Source of the DNA: Cymbomonas tetramitiformis | Taxonomy: Eukaryota; Chlorophyta; Pyramimonadophyceae; Pyramimonadales; Pyramimonadaceae | Assembly (NCBI GenBank): GCA_001247695.2 | Contig: LGRX02012513.1 | Coordinates: 1 to 24,294, forward strand | Direction: 5' to 3' | Length of the DNA stretch: 24,294 bases | Shown here: positions 15,353 to 23,571 of the stretch, piece by piece | How positions within the stretch are numbered: position 1 is the stretch's first letter | Layout: the number at the start of each line of letters is the position of its first letter | Translations under genes and position numbers: made by a program | Notes under the pieces: model-generated | Databases searched by the model: none | What the model was told of the DNA's origin: nothing | Seen by the model: the letters and a program-made list of their open reading frames with translations, nothing else

Positions 15353-15416
15353 TCTTTTTATTGTAGATTTTTTATTTATTTTTTATTGTAGATTTTTTAT
15401 TTATTTTTTATCGTAC
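15353..15416. repeat. Period-25 AT tandem repeat
   Basis: TTGTAGATTTTTTATTTATT recurs at 15361 and 15386, with a weaker third start at 15411 (TCGTAC), giving about 2.5 units of 25 bases. Confidence 0.8.
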
Positions 15417-15537
15417 TCACATTTAATCACGTAATTTATTCCCTATTTATTACGTAATTATTTCTTGTATTTATTATTTAGTTATTTTGTTTATATAAAT
15501 GGTACGCTATAGTCGGTACTATAGTAGTCTTGCCTAA

Positions 15538-15627
15538 ACACTGCATACATACATAACTTGATAGTGATAGAGACACAGCATACATATAAGTAATAGTGAC
15601 ATAGACACTGCATGTATATTTAATAGT
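15538..15627. repeat. Imperfect tandem repeat of 32-35 bases beside the second ATPase
   Basis: Units start at 15538, 15573 and 15605 with ACAC[T/A]GCAT and each contains a [G/A]ATAGTGA-like second half in the first two. About 2.7 units, less AT-rich than the surroundings. It may mark the end of the second element or a host satellite. Confidence 0.7.
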
Positions 15628-15635
15628 TTGTGCTT

Positions 15636-16547
15636 TTAATCTGTATTATTTGGTATAATAAATTCATTGAAATTCCTTCTAAAGCCACTTGGATGTGTGC
15701 TCTTTTTATGAAAATCAATAAATAAAAAATCATGTGGTGATTGAATTGCTTTATCATAAACTTGAAAGAAAGTATCTTGATTAATCTGACCACTACATTC
15801 CTCAGCAATTTTCTCTAACTCTTTTATATTTTTATTTTTGAAAACCAATAAATGAGTTAAATTTCCCCGAATACTTTTATTTAAACCCATTTGGTTTGAC
15901 GTGTAATTTTGTGTTGCAAATAATAGAGTAACTCCCAAGGCACCATTTTTTAATTTACCTTTGTGACGGTGAGTAGTTACAAGTTGATTTAATTTAGCTC
16001 TTGGTAACATTATATCATTACCTTGTACATCATCTAATAAAACCGCTATCACCGGTTTTTTACCATTATATTTATGTTCCGGTGGATTATACATTGTGTC
16101 CTCAAATTCAATTAATAATTCATTTGGAATATCATGAATTGATTTTGTTTTATCTTTTAACATTTTATTTAATTTCTTCCATCTTTTCAACTTTTCATGA
16201 TATTCTTCGTATTCTTGAGCTTCGGTGTCAAGAATTTCTTCTATTTTTTGGGGAGCTTCAATTGAAGGTTCTAATATATCTTCATTGTCCAATGGTAAAT
16301 CTTTAAAATAATGTTGATTATTATGGTATGTAGGGCTAACTAAAATTAAACGGTCTAATGCATTATTATTTTTCATTAACCTTAATAAATTAGAAAAGCT
16401 GCAAGTTTTACCTACACCTCGTTTTGCCACCGCCAATATAACGGAATGCATATTAATAAAATCTGGGTTTGTATTTATATTGAAAGCACCGCCTTTCGGT
16501 AATTTAATTTCATAATCTTTATTTTTTAATTTTTGAGTTTGTAACAT
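15636..16547 (-). CDS. A32-like genome-packaging ATPase, module 2
   Basis: This 303-residue protein is a second packaging ATPase. Walker A is AKRGVGKT at residues 41-48, with Ala in place of the usual first Gly, and Walker B is VIAVLLDD with Asp172 and Asp173. The motif THRHKG and a strand ending in ATQNY follow as in the module 1 protein. Both have KYNG-[E/K]-[R/K]-P before Walker B and end near F-[I/S]-EFIIP, yet overall identity is only about 40 percent by eye, far lower than for integrase or SET. Unlike module 1, the gene lies on the strand opposite the polymerase and is not followed by a SET gene. The start at 16547 is 18 bases past the coiled-coil gene. Intact. Confidence 0.87.
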   Translation of the reverse strand: MLQTQKLKNKDYEIKLPKGGAFNINTNPDFINMHSVILAVAKRGVGKTCSFSNLLRLMKNNNALDRLILVSPTYHNNQHYFKDLPLDNEDILEPSIEAPQKIEEILDTEAQEYEEYHEKLKRWKKLNKMLKDKTKSIHDIPNELLIEFEDTMYNPPEHKYNGKKPVIAVLLDDVQGNDIMLPRAKLNQLVTTHRHKGKLKNGALGVTLLFATQNYTSNQMGLNKSIRGNLTHLLVFKNKNIKELEKIAEECSGQINQDTFFQVYDKAIQSPHDFLFIDFHKKSTHPSGFRRNFNEFIIPNNTD

Positions 16548-16565
16548 TTAAGTTTTCTATTAATA

Positions 16566-17021
16566 TTAAAGTTCAGGAAATAATGATCTATAAGCTTTAT
16601 CATAATGAGTATTGGTTTTTTGAGGTGATTGAGGGCTATTATCTATATTTTTATTATTTCTTTTTTTGGAAATTCTTTTCTTTTTAACTATAACTTCCGG
16701 TTCGCTTTCGCTAGAACTAGAACTTTCATGTATTTCCTCAATAATAACTTTTGCTTTTTTATTTTTTATTTTTTTATTTTTCACAACTTCTTTTTTTACT
16801 TCCGGTTGAATTTCAATTTCGTCCTTTTCCGGTTTTTGGTGATTTTTAATAACATCTTTTGCATCTAATATTTCTTTTTGTTTTTCAAGATCTTTTGCAA
16901 TTTTGATATTTTTTTTTTCTTCGGCTTTTAATTTTCGTACTTCTAAAGCTTTCAATCTTGCATTTTTCAATTTTTCTAAAGTTTTTTCATCTGTTATTTT
17001 CTCACCTTTGCGGTAACCCAT
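16566..17021 (-). CDS. Basic coiled-coil protein with acidic Ser-rich middle, module 2 (151 residues)
   Basis: This is the counterpart of 6718-7203. It shares the opening MGYRKGEKITDEKTLEKLK, the charged helix, a lysine-rich linker with a serine/glutamate tract (ESSSSSESE), and the closing HYDKAYRSLFPEL, while the linker sequence itself has diverged. The start at 17021 is chosen by this alignment; seventeen upstream in-frame codons overlap the neighbouring membrane-protein gene and look unrelated. Like its partner it is on the strand opposite the polymerase. Function unknown; conserved ends with a free linker suggest a tether or scaffold. Confidence 0.7.
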   Translation of the reverse strand: MGYRKGEKITDEKTLEKLKNARLKALEVRKLKAEEKKNIKIAKDLEKQKEILDAKDVIKNHQKPEKDEIEIQPEVKKEVVKNKKIKNKKAKVIIEEIHESSSSSESEPEVIVKKKRISKKRNNKNIDNSPQSPQKTNTHYDKAYRSLFPEL

Positions 17022-17064
17022 TGTTTTATTAGAATATAATAGATATAAAAAGAAATTAAAATTT

Positions 17065-17238
17065 CTAAACATTTATAGTATTTTCTTCTTGTTCTAGTAT
17101 TTTCCTTTTACAATTTATACAAGGTGAATTTATAGTTTCACAACGACTATATCTAATTCCCGTAAAAACAGCCCCTATAATAAGAATAATTCCTGAAACA
17201 AATGCTTGAAAATCACATGAATTGTTTAAAATGTCCAT
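17065..17238 (-). CDS. Small membrane protein with C-x6-C-x2-C motif, module 2 (57 residues)
   Basis: The gene is short, but its product aligns with the 62-residue protein at 7331-7519: N-terminal NNSCDFQAF, a hydrophobic segment (FVSGIILIIGAVFTGI), then SRC-x6-C-x2-C-KRKI and a polar tail, ending in TAG. The exact cysteine spacing is kept although most other residues changed. A single-pass membrane protein with a possible metal site is the simplest reading. In this module it is on minus, pointing toward the coiled-coil gene, whereas in module 1 it is on plus with the polymerase. Upstream, TTATATAAAA directly precedes the ATG. Confidence 0.68.
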   Translation of the reverse strand: MDILNNSCDFQAFVSGIILIIGAVFTGIRYSRCETINSPCINCKRKILEQEENTINV

Positions 17239-17297
17239 TTTTATATAACTTAAACAATTTAAAAATATTTTTGGTTATTATATTATATCCCATATAT

Positions 17298-17573
17298 ATG
17301 GAGAAAGTTATTTCAAAGTTTGGAAATACTTATTACAAAAAATCAGCAGAAAAAAACAATTTAGATGTGGCTAAACATTACAAGATTAACAAAGATAAAG
17401 TTTTAAAACAACGTATATTAAATTTACGAATTAAAAGAGGTTTGCCCATCAAAGCAAATTCCGTCAAATTATACAATATCACTATTGATGATATGATTCA
17501 AGCTCTTAAAAAATCATCATTCGACATACCAAAACAGTATGAATTACTAACACAATACTCAAAATTATTGTGA
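17298..17573 (+). CDS. Conserved small basic protein before the polymerase, module 2 (91 residues)
   Basis: It holds the place of 7545-7877 and shares a start like SKFGNTYYKK, a basic middle, and a C-terminal helix (IDDMIQALKK). Similarity is weak but position, size and charge agree. Start 17298 follows TATTATATCCCATATAT; codons upstream in the same frame cross the promoter region and were left out. The polymerase begins 74 bases downstream. A terminal-protein primer or polymerase cofactor is a hypothesis from position only. Confidence 0.62.
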   Translation: MEKVISKFGNTYYKKSAEKNNLDVAKHYKINKDKVLKQRILNLRIKRGLPIKANSVKLYNITIDDMIQALKKSSFDIPKQYELLTQYSKLL

Positions 17574-17620
17574 TTTTTTAGTCCAATGTACTAACCCAAT
17601 TGAGCTTAAAGAAATAATCT

Positions 17621-17638
17621 TATATATATATTATAAAA
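17621..17638 (+). promoter_or_regulatory. TATA-like promoter element of the intact polymerase
   Basis: A T/A alternation running into TTATAAAA ends nine bases before ATG 17648, after a less AT-rich stretch. It is among the more distinct TATA-like runs in the window. Confidence 0.4.
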
Positions 17639-17647
17639 GCCTCTCCC

Positions 17648-20600
17648 ATGTCCAAACTTAACACCTCAAATATCAAATTAACACCTACACAATGGAAAAT
17701 AGTTAATGTAGATTTAAAAAATGATAGTAAGAAGGAACGTCAAGAATATATTAAATCATTTTTGATTATTAACAAAGGGAATAAAAGAAAATTAAAAGAA
17801 AGCGTTACAAAATATGAGTATGAAAAATCGTTGAAAAAAGAAATAAAAAACAAATATGATGAGAAATCTAAAACTTTCAAAAAATACCGTGAAATTTCAC
17901 GAAAAAATATAAATAAAAAGAAAAATGAAAAGGTTAACAAATTTGTAAATAATGTAAAAACTGATATTAAAAATATCAAAGAAATTAAAAAAACCAAACG
18001 CACCGAGTATATCGATAAATTTAAAACTAGAAAAGATATCTACGGACCAATAGATTTTAATCTTTTTGAAATAAAAGGTTTACGTAGATTTGTTCCCGAA
18101 GCATCAAGTGATGACAAACAATTGATATCATTTGAGTTACAATTTGAAGATAATTATGTAATAAAAAACGATGACATTTATTTAGGTTATCATCCTGAAA
18201 ATTTACAAAAAGCTATCGAAAAAATAGCTCAAAGTGAAAAATTAAAAGAACATGGATTTATTAAAAGTATTACTCTCTTTGTCCACACCGTTAAAGCTAT
18301 TAAAGGTGGTTCGGCGAATCCACAATCGAGAAATAAAGAAGAACGATTCAAAAAGAAAAGTTGTATTACATTGAACAACAATAATAATCAATGTCTTGAT
18401 ATTTCTCTAGCTATTTTGCAACATTTACATTGTAAAGAAACCAACAAAACATTTTGGAAAACGTTGATTCACGTTAAAAGACCACAAACACGGACAAAAT
18501 TAGGAAATGAAATTAGAAAATTAGTCGGTATCGACCCTCATAAGCAAATTGATGTTTTGAGAGACATTCCAATATATGAGAAAGCATTAAATGCACATAT
18601 TGTTGTTTATCAAGAGCATAGTGTTGTTGGACAACGTAAAATTTATCCTAGTGGTGACAACCAAATATTTGATGATGACAAAAATGTATACTTTATATGT
18701 TATGACGCTGAACAAGAACATTATGAACCAATTACCAACATCGTTGCATTTTTAGATACTCGTTCAAAATTATGTCCACGGTGTTTTAGTACTAAATGTA
18801 TGTTTAAAGATAAGAAAAATCAATACAACAAAAAAATAGTGAATAAAATATATTGTAAGAAGTGTGAACGATGGTTTTTTAATAATGATTGTTATAACCA
18901 CCATCTAAAATCTACATGTGACAAAATACATTATTGCAAGGAATGTCACACACAATATGAAACCAAAATTAAACATATATGTGGTCATTCAACATGTAAG
19001 AATTGTGAGGAATATTGCGACTTGAATCATCATCAATGTTTTATTCAACAAGTAAATAAAAAGGACCCAATTGAAAAACTAGCCTTTTTCGATTTCGAAT
19101 GTACACAAGAGACAAAATATTTAAATGAAAAGACTAGAGAGTTTCATTATAAACATCATATGAATTTAGCAATTACTCAATATTTAGATGACACCAAAAA
19201 TCCTAAAAGCGAAGACAATTTGGTCGAAGGATTCGAACATCATGATATGCATTCATTTTTGGAATTTCTATTTAGTGCAAAACATAAAGGATACACCTTT
19301 GTTGCTCACAATGGTAAAGCTTACGATTTTTTGCTGATTTTTGAAGCATTATTAGTAATGCATAAATTTGATGATAAGAAAAAAATGCCAGAAATTATTA
19401 GAGTTGGAAATAAAATAATGAAGTTGACCTATTTAGGAGTCACACTGATTGACTCGATAAATCATTTTAGTTGTGGTCTAGCCAAGTTACCCAAAACTTG
19501 GGGGTTGGAAAATGAGGTACAAAAAGGGTACTATCCTCATTTATTCAATAAAAAAGAAAATTGGAATTATACCGGAAAAATACCTAGTAGACACTACTTT
19601 TGTCCGGAACAAATGAAATGTGAAGATAAAGAAAAATTCGATATTTGGTATAATGAAAAATGTAATGACAAACATTTTGTTTGGAACAATAAAAATGAAT
19701 TACGAAAGTATTGTTCAAACGATGTTTTAATACTTCGAAAATCATGTTTAGAATATCGTAGTGTATTGTTGGAAGCATGTGAAACCGACCCTTTCAACTT
19801 TATGACCATTGCATCGACTGCACAACATATTCATCGAAAAGACATTATGCCTAAAAAAAGCATTGGATATTATAGAATTAAGAAACAAAGTAAAGTGTGT
19901 GCTGAATGGATCAATTATTTAGAACATTCAAAAGGTATCAAAATAATTAGAGAATATAAAATTCCAAAAACAAATTTTATTGCCGACGGCTATTGCGAAG
20001 AAACAAATGAAATTTTCGAATTTAATGGTGATCGATTTCATGGAAATCCTGCAATTTACAACCCCAATCAAAAAGCAAATGTATCAAGAGACTCTAGTAT
20101 TACTTATGGAGAATTATTTACAAAAACACAACAAAAGAAAACAATAATTGAAAACTTGGGTTATATTGTTAAAGATATTTGGGAATGTGATTGGAAAAGT
20201 GATAAAATAAATGAAAATTCAGTAATCGACTTTATGAAAATTTACAAACCTGATCTTGTAATTAGAGATGCTTTTTTCGGGGGGCGTACAAACCCAGATC
20301 AATTATATTGGAAAAAGAAATTTGGTGAAACATTGAGGTATTTAGATTTTACAAGTCTATATCCGTGGGTCATGAAATATTGTCAGTACCCAATAGGGTT
20401 TGATGAACAATTTAAAAATGTTTCGGTTAAAGAATATTTATCGAGGTATAAAAATGAAACTGAAAAGTTTTTCGGTGTTATATATTGTAAAGTAAAACCT
20501 CCCAAAAATTTACAATTTCCGGTGTTACCATGTAGAGACAATGGTAAATTAAAATTCACTTTACATGAACAACAAGGAACTTGGAGTACCATTGAAGTTG

Positions 20601-21703
20601 ATAAAGCAATTGATATGGGATATGAATTATTGGAAATATATGAAATAAGACATTGGAAAGAGCGTTCTACTAAATTGTTTGCACCTTATGTAAACAAGTT
20701 TTTGAAAATCAAACAAGAAGCAAGTGGATACCCTGAATGGGTTAAAACTGAAACGGATAAAGACAAATATATAAAACAATATTTTGAAAGAGAAGGTATT
20801 CTTTTGGACAAATCTCAAATTAAGAAAAATCCTGGAAAGCGAGCGGTCTCAAAGCTTTACCTCAATAGTTTGTGGGGCAAATGGGTTCAACAATTGAACA
20901 AAATGAAAACTAAAATTATAAATGAACCAAGCGACTTTTATGCCATGATATTTGACGAAGAATATGAAATGAATTACGAATTTGCCGGTATCGAAGGAAA
21001 TGAGAAATGTATTATGAATTATCGTTTTAAAGATGAATATTTTGATGGACCCGACAAATGTTCGACAAGTGAAATCATTGGTGTATTTACAACGGCTTAT
21101 GCAAGATTAAAGTTGTATAATTTGTGCGAAAAAGTAGGGTTTGACAATGTATTATACACTGATACCGACTCGTGTATTTACATTGAAAAAGAAGGAGTTA
21201 ATGACCATGTATATAAAAATGATTTAGGTGACTTTTTGGGCGAATTAACTAATGAACTTTATGATGATAAAAGAAACATTATAAAAGAATGTACTGAATA
21301 TGCAGCGACCGGACCAAAAAGCTACACCCTACAATTTTCAAATGCTGAGCCTCTTACCAAAAGTAAAGGATTCTATTTGTCACATCAAAACAGTAAAATT
21401 ATTAATCACGAATCAATGGTATGTATGGTTAAGAATTTGACGGATAAAATTGATGGTAAATATGCTGAGTTGACATATAATGTGATTAGAAAACGGAAAA
21501 GAAATAATAAAAATGAAATCTTATGTCCACAAGGGTTAGAAACAAGAGTTGAAACTAAGGTATATGCTAAAGGTTGGACTAAAAATTTAAAAGGTAATTT
21601 GGATGAACTTAATTTAGAGTTTGAAGAGATACAAGATCAATTGGAAGAAGTTGATAAAATAAATCCATATCAATTACGACCTGAGGGATATAGTTTATCT
21701 TAA
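17648..21703 (+). CDS. Protein-primed family B DNA polymerase, module 2, intact
   Basis: The 1351-residue protein should replicate the linear element. Residues 1-130 are basic and helical. An OTU-like region follows, with Cys249 (NQCLD) and His358 (EHYEPI). A zinc-binding-like cluster begins at Cys376 (CPRC ... CKKC ... CKEC ... CKNC). Exonuclease motifs are DFE with Asp482, AHNG-x-x-YD with Asn555 and Asp560, and YCSND with Asp692. An endonuclease-like patch has Asp780, Glu791 and His798. Polymerase motif A is DFTSLYP (Asp900), motif B K-x2-LNSLWG (Lys1069), motif C YTDTDS (Asp1172, Asp1174). These are the signs of Polinton-type protein-primed polymerases, and length is typical. Its stop overlaps the end of the convergent integrase by nine bases. 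The OTU-like call is the least sure. Confidence 0.92.
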   Translation: MSKLNTSNIKLTPTQWKIVNVDLKNDSKKERQEYIKSFLIINKGNKRKLKESVTKYEYEKSLKKEIKNKYDEKSKTFKKYREISRKNINKKKNEKVNKFVNNVKTDIKNIKEIKKTKRTEYIDKFKTRKDIYGPIDFNLFEIKGLRRFVPEASSDDKQLISFELQFEDNYVIKNDDIYLGYHPENLQKAIEKIAQSEKLKEHGFIKSITLFVHTVKAIKGGSANPQSRNKEERFKKKSCITLNNNNNQCLDISLAILQHLHCKETNKTFWKTLIHVKRPQTRTKLGNEIRKLVGIDPHKQIDVLRDIPIYEKALNAHIVVYQEHSVVGQRKIYPSGDNQIFDDDKNVYFICYDAEQEHYEPITNIVAFLDTRSKLCPRCFSTKCMFKDKKNQYNKKIVNKIYCKKCERWFFNNDCYNHHLKSTCDKIHYCKECHTQYETKIKHICGHSTCKNCEEYCDLNHHQCFIQQVNKKDPIEKLAFFDFECTQETKYLNEKTREFHYKHHMNLAITQYLDDTKNPKSEDNLVEGFEHHDMHSFLEFLFSAKHKGYTFVAHNGKAYDFLLIFEALLVMHKFDDKKKMPEIIRVGNKIMKLTYLGVTLIDSINHFSCGLAKLPKTWGLENEVQKGYYPHLFNKKENWNYTGKIPSRHYFCPEQMKCEDKEKFDIWYNEKCNDKHFVWNNKNELRKYCSNDVLILRKSCLEYRSVLLEACETDPFNFMTIASTAQHIHRKDIMPKKSIGYYRIKKQSKVCAEWINYLEHSKGIKIIREYKIPKTNFIADGYCEETNEIFEFNGDRFHGNPAIYNPNQKANVSRDSSITYGELFTKTQQKKTIIENLGYIVKDIWECDWKSDKINENSVIDFMKIYKPDLVIRDAFFGGRTNPDQLYWKKKFGETLRYLDFTSLYPWVMKYCQYPIGFDEQFKNVSVKEYLSRYKNETEKFFGVIYCKVKPPKNLQFPVLPCRDNGKLKFTLHEQQGTWSTIEVDKAIDMGYELLEIYEIRHWKERSTKLFAPYVNKFLKIKQEASGYPEWVKTETDKDKYIKQYFEREGILLDKSQIKKNPGKRAVSKLYLNSLWGKWVQQLNKMKTKIINEPSDFYAMIFDEEYEMNYEFAGIEGNEKCIMNYRFKDEYFDGPDKCSTSEIIGVFTTAYARLKLYNLCEKVGFDNVLYTDTDSCIYIEKEGVNDHVYKNDLGDFLGELTNELYDDKRNIIKECTEYAATGPKSYTLQFSNAEPLTKSKGFYLSHQNSKIINHESMVCMVKNLTDKIDGKYAELTYNVIRKRKRNNKNEILCPQGLETRVETKVYAKGWTKNLKGNLDELNLEFEEIQDQLEEVDKINPYQLRPEGYSLS

Positions 21704-22852
21704 ATCAATTTCTAAATCATCATCTTTATTGTTTTTATTTTGACTACGAGTTCTTTTAGATAATCTATTTGAAGCTGAAATTCCTTCCTTTTTAGTTTTT
21801 CTTTCTTTTTTATTTTGTTTTGTTACTAATTCTTTCACGGTAGGTTCATCTTTATTTTTACTTTGATTTGAAACATTTCCTTTTTCTTCTAATAATTCTC
21901 GTGGTTTATATTTTCTAGCTAAAGTTTCGTTGCCGTCTTCTATTACATAAGACAAACCTTCCATTCTTTTAACTTTATAAATTTTGGTACTCCAACGTTG
22001 AGTTTCTTTATCAAAAGTTTTAGTTTTAATTTTAATTCTAACTTTGTCTCCGGGTTTGATATCAATTTTAGAAAGTATTTTCGTTAATATATTTCTTTTT
22101 AATAAAATATTTCTAAGTATTCTGTCTTCATTCATATCATTTGGTGCAGACTTATCTATATTTCCTATGTTTTTTGTCTCATTATAATTATTTACAATAG
22201 TATCTAATTTATTAATCCAATTGACGGTATCTTTACTTTTAAAATAAAGTTCTAATTTATATTTTAATGTTCTATTAAATCTCTCGATCATACCCATTGT
22301 CGAATGATCTTCAGGTTCGTTCAAATAATGTTCAATATCATTATCTTCCAAAAGTTTTTTCATGGCTTCATTTATAAATTCACTACCATTATCAGTTGTC
22401 AATACATTCATTTTGGAATCCTTTATTAATTTTCTCATTGCCGGTATGACACCTTCAGCAGATTCTATATTTTTATTATTTTTATCTTTTACAGTTTTTG
22501 ATTTTAATCCATAAGCATATCCTTTTCTTGTATTTATATTTATTCCCGTTAATATCACAGCATAACCTTTATTTTGTTTTTTAAATTTTGGAATGAAAGC
22601 CAAATCTGCCTGAATATAAATATTATCTGGATCTTTACCATAAATTGGAAATAATTCTTTTTTATTTATTTTCTTTTTTTGAGAAAAAGTTTCATTAACT
22701 TCAGTCTTTTCGACAGCCTCTTTTACTTGTTTCTGTGTAACTTTATAACCTTTTGCTTTTAATTTTGATGTGAATGAACTTATATTTGATAAGCCTATTT
22801 CAGGGTCTAAATATAAATCTTGTATTTGTTTCTCTGTGATTGATTTACTCAT
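21695..22852 (-). CDS. Retrovirus-type DD35E integrase, module 2 (inverted relative to the polymerase)
   Basis: At 385 residues it has exactly the length of the module 1 integrase, with the triad Asp83 (QADLAF), Asp154 (TTDNG) and Glu190 (MIERFNRT), DD35E spacing, the SH3- or chromo-like domain near residues 265-322 (GDKVRIKI ... YKPRELLE), and the basic tail ending EIDLR. About three quarters of residues are shared with the module 1 protein, much more than for ATPase or polymerase. It runs toward the polymerase; the two stop codons overlap in TTATCTTAA. In module 1 the same gene follows the polymerase on the same strand, so it was inverted or arrived separately. Upstream lies GATATATAATAAAG. 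Intact. Confidence 0.9.
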   Translation of the reverse strand: MSKSITEKQIQDLYLDPEIGLSNISSFTSKLKAKGYKVTQKQVKEAVEKTEVNETFSQKKKINKKELFPIYGKDPDNIYIQADLAFIPKFKKQNKGYAVILTGININTRKGYAYGLKSKTVKDKNNKNIESAEGVIPAMRKLIKDSKMNVLTTDNGSEFINEAMKKLLEDNDIEHYLNEPEDHSTMGMIERFNRTLKYKLELYFKSKDTVNWINKLDTIVNNYNETKNIGNIDKSAPNDMNEDRILRNILLKRNILTKILSKIDIKPGDKVRIKIKTKTFDKETQRWSTKIYKVKRMEGLSYVIEDGNETLARKYKPRELLEEKGNVSNQSKNKDEPTVKELVTKQNKKERKTKKEGISASNRLSKRTRSQNKNNKDDDLEIDLR

Positions 22853-22863
22853 TTATTTCTTTA

Positions 22864-23481
22864 TTATATATCATCAGTGAATAAAAATATTTTTTCATTT
22901 GTAATATTATTTTTATCTAAAAGCGTTTGATCAATTTTATATGAAATACCATACATTTTATTCATTATATAAAATCCAGGAATTCTAATAATAGATTGGA
23001 TTTTTGTATTCATTGTGTTCTCTTTTGTAATTTCTATTTCTTCTCCAGATGTTTTGTTATATAAATTTGAGTCCCCATTGTCTAATTGACATTTAAATAA
23101 ATTTGAATAATTTTGATTTTGATTTACTTTGATCGAGCTATTAAAAAGTTCTTTCAAGTTTGAAAGTTTGAAAGTATCTTTGGAAAAATATTTTATTTGA
23201 TTTTCATAAATATGATTGACAATTTTATCCTCTATAGCTAATATAATATTTTCCATATCTTCAATTAAATTAAACGAAATATTATACCGGTCACTACCTT
23301 CAAAGTTGTTAACTCCAAATGGACAATGCATTTTTGGTGTTTCTAAGTATAACGGCTTTTGATCATATTGAATACTTATAAACTTATATGGTTTAGATTT
23401 ACTTTTTATTTTTGTAAAATCAACATTTTCAATACTCAATTTTTCAATATCAAAATTATCATATTTAACTACCGAAATCAT
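22864..23481 (-). CDS. Conserved viral-type protein with ETPKM-x2-PFG motif (205 residues), module 2 only
   Basis: Residues 33-56 (KFISIQYDQKPLYLETP and the following KMHCPFG) resemble a motif, [Q/E]TP-x-M-x-x-PFG after a short strand pair, found as I recall in uncharacterised proteins of large DNA viruses of protists. The rest alternates strands and helices (NISFNLIEDMENIILAIEDKI; a late SIIRIPGFYIMNKMYGISYKI). It has two cysteines and no membrane segment. Such proteins have been suspected of binding single-stranded DNA, which would suit the place beside integrase and polymerase; this is inference. The gene lies 11 bases upstream of the integrase on the same strand and is divergent from the SET gene. 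No copy is seen in module 1. Confidence 0.65.
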   Translation of the reverse strand: MISVVKYDNFDIEKLSIENVDFTKIKSKSKPYKFISIQYDQKPLYLETPKMHCPFGVNNFEGSDRYNISFNLIEDMENIILAIEDKIVNHIYENQIKYFSKDTFKLSNLKELFNSSIKVNQNQNYSNLFKCQLDNGDSNLYNKTSGEEIEITKENTMNTKIQSIIRIPGFYIMNKMYGISYKIDQTLLDKNNITNEKIFLFTDDI

Positions 23482-23571
23482 TTTATTAAATTAAGTTATA
23501 ATATTTATTTTTTAAGTTAGTTTATGTTTATTGTAGAAGTTTAGCTACAATTTTAATGTTATGTCATATTA

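Larger units (their letters stand above)
15274..15635. other. Gene-free interval with two tandem-repeat blocks, possible junction between elements
   Basis: No gene is supported in these 362 very AT-rich bases. They hold a period-25 repeat, a doubled GGTAC-x-CTATAGT-like motif (about 15501-15529), and a second repeat of about 32-35 bases next to the ATPase stop. The interval separates the plus-strand genes of the first element from the minus-strand ATPase of the second. I found no inverted copy of it elsewhere in the window. Confidence 0.6.

Noticed and set aside
16566..17072. Longer start of the module 2 coiled-coil protein at 17072
   Set aside because: The extra 17 residues have no match in the module 1 protein and overlap the end of the membrane-protein gene at 17065-17238.
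17740..18003. Hydrophobic minus-strand frame resembling a membrane protein
   Set aside because: It lies opposite the lysine-rich polymerase N-terminus; antisense of Lys/Glu-rich codons gives Phe/Leu/Ser by necessity.
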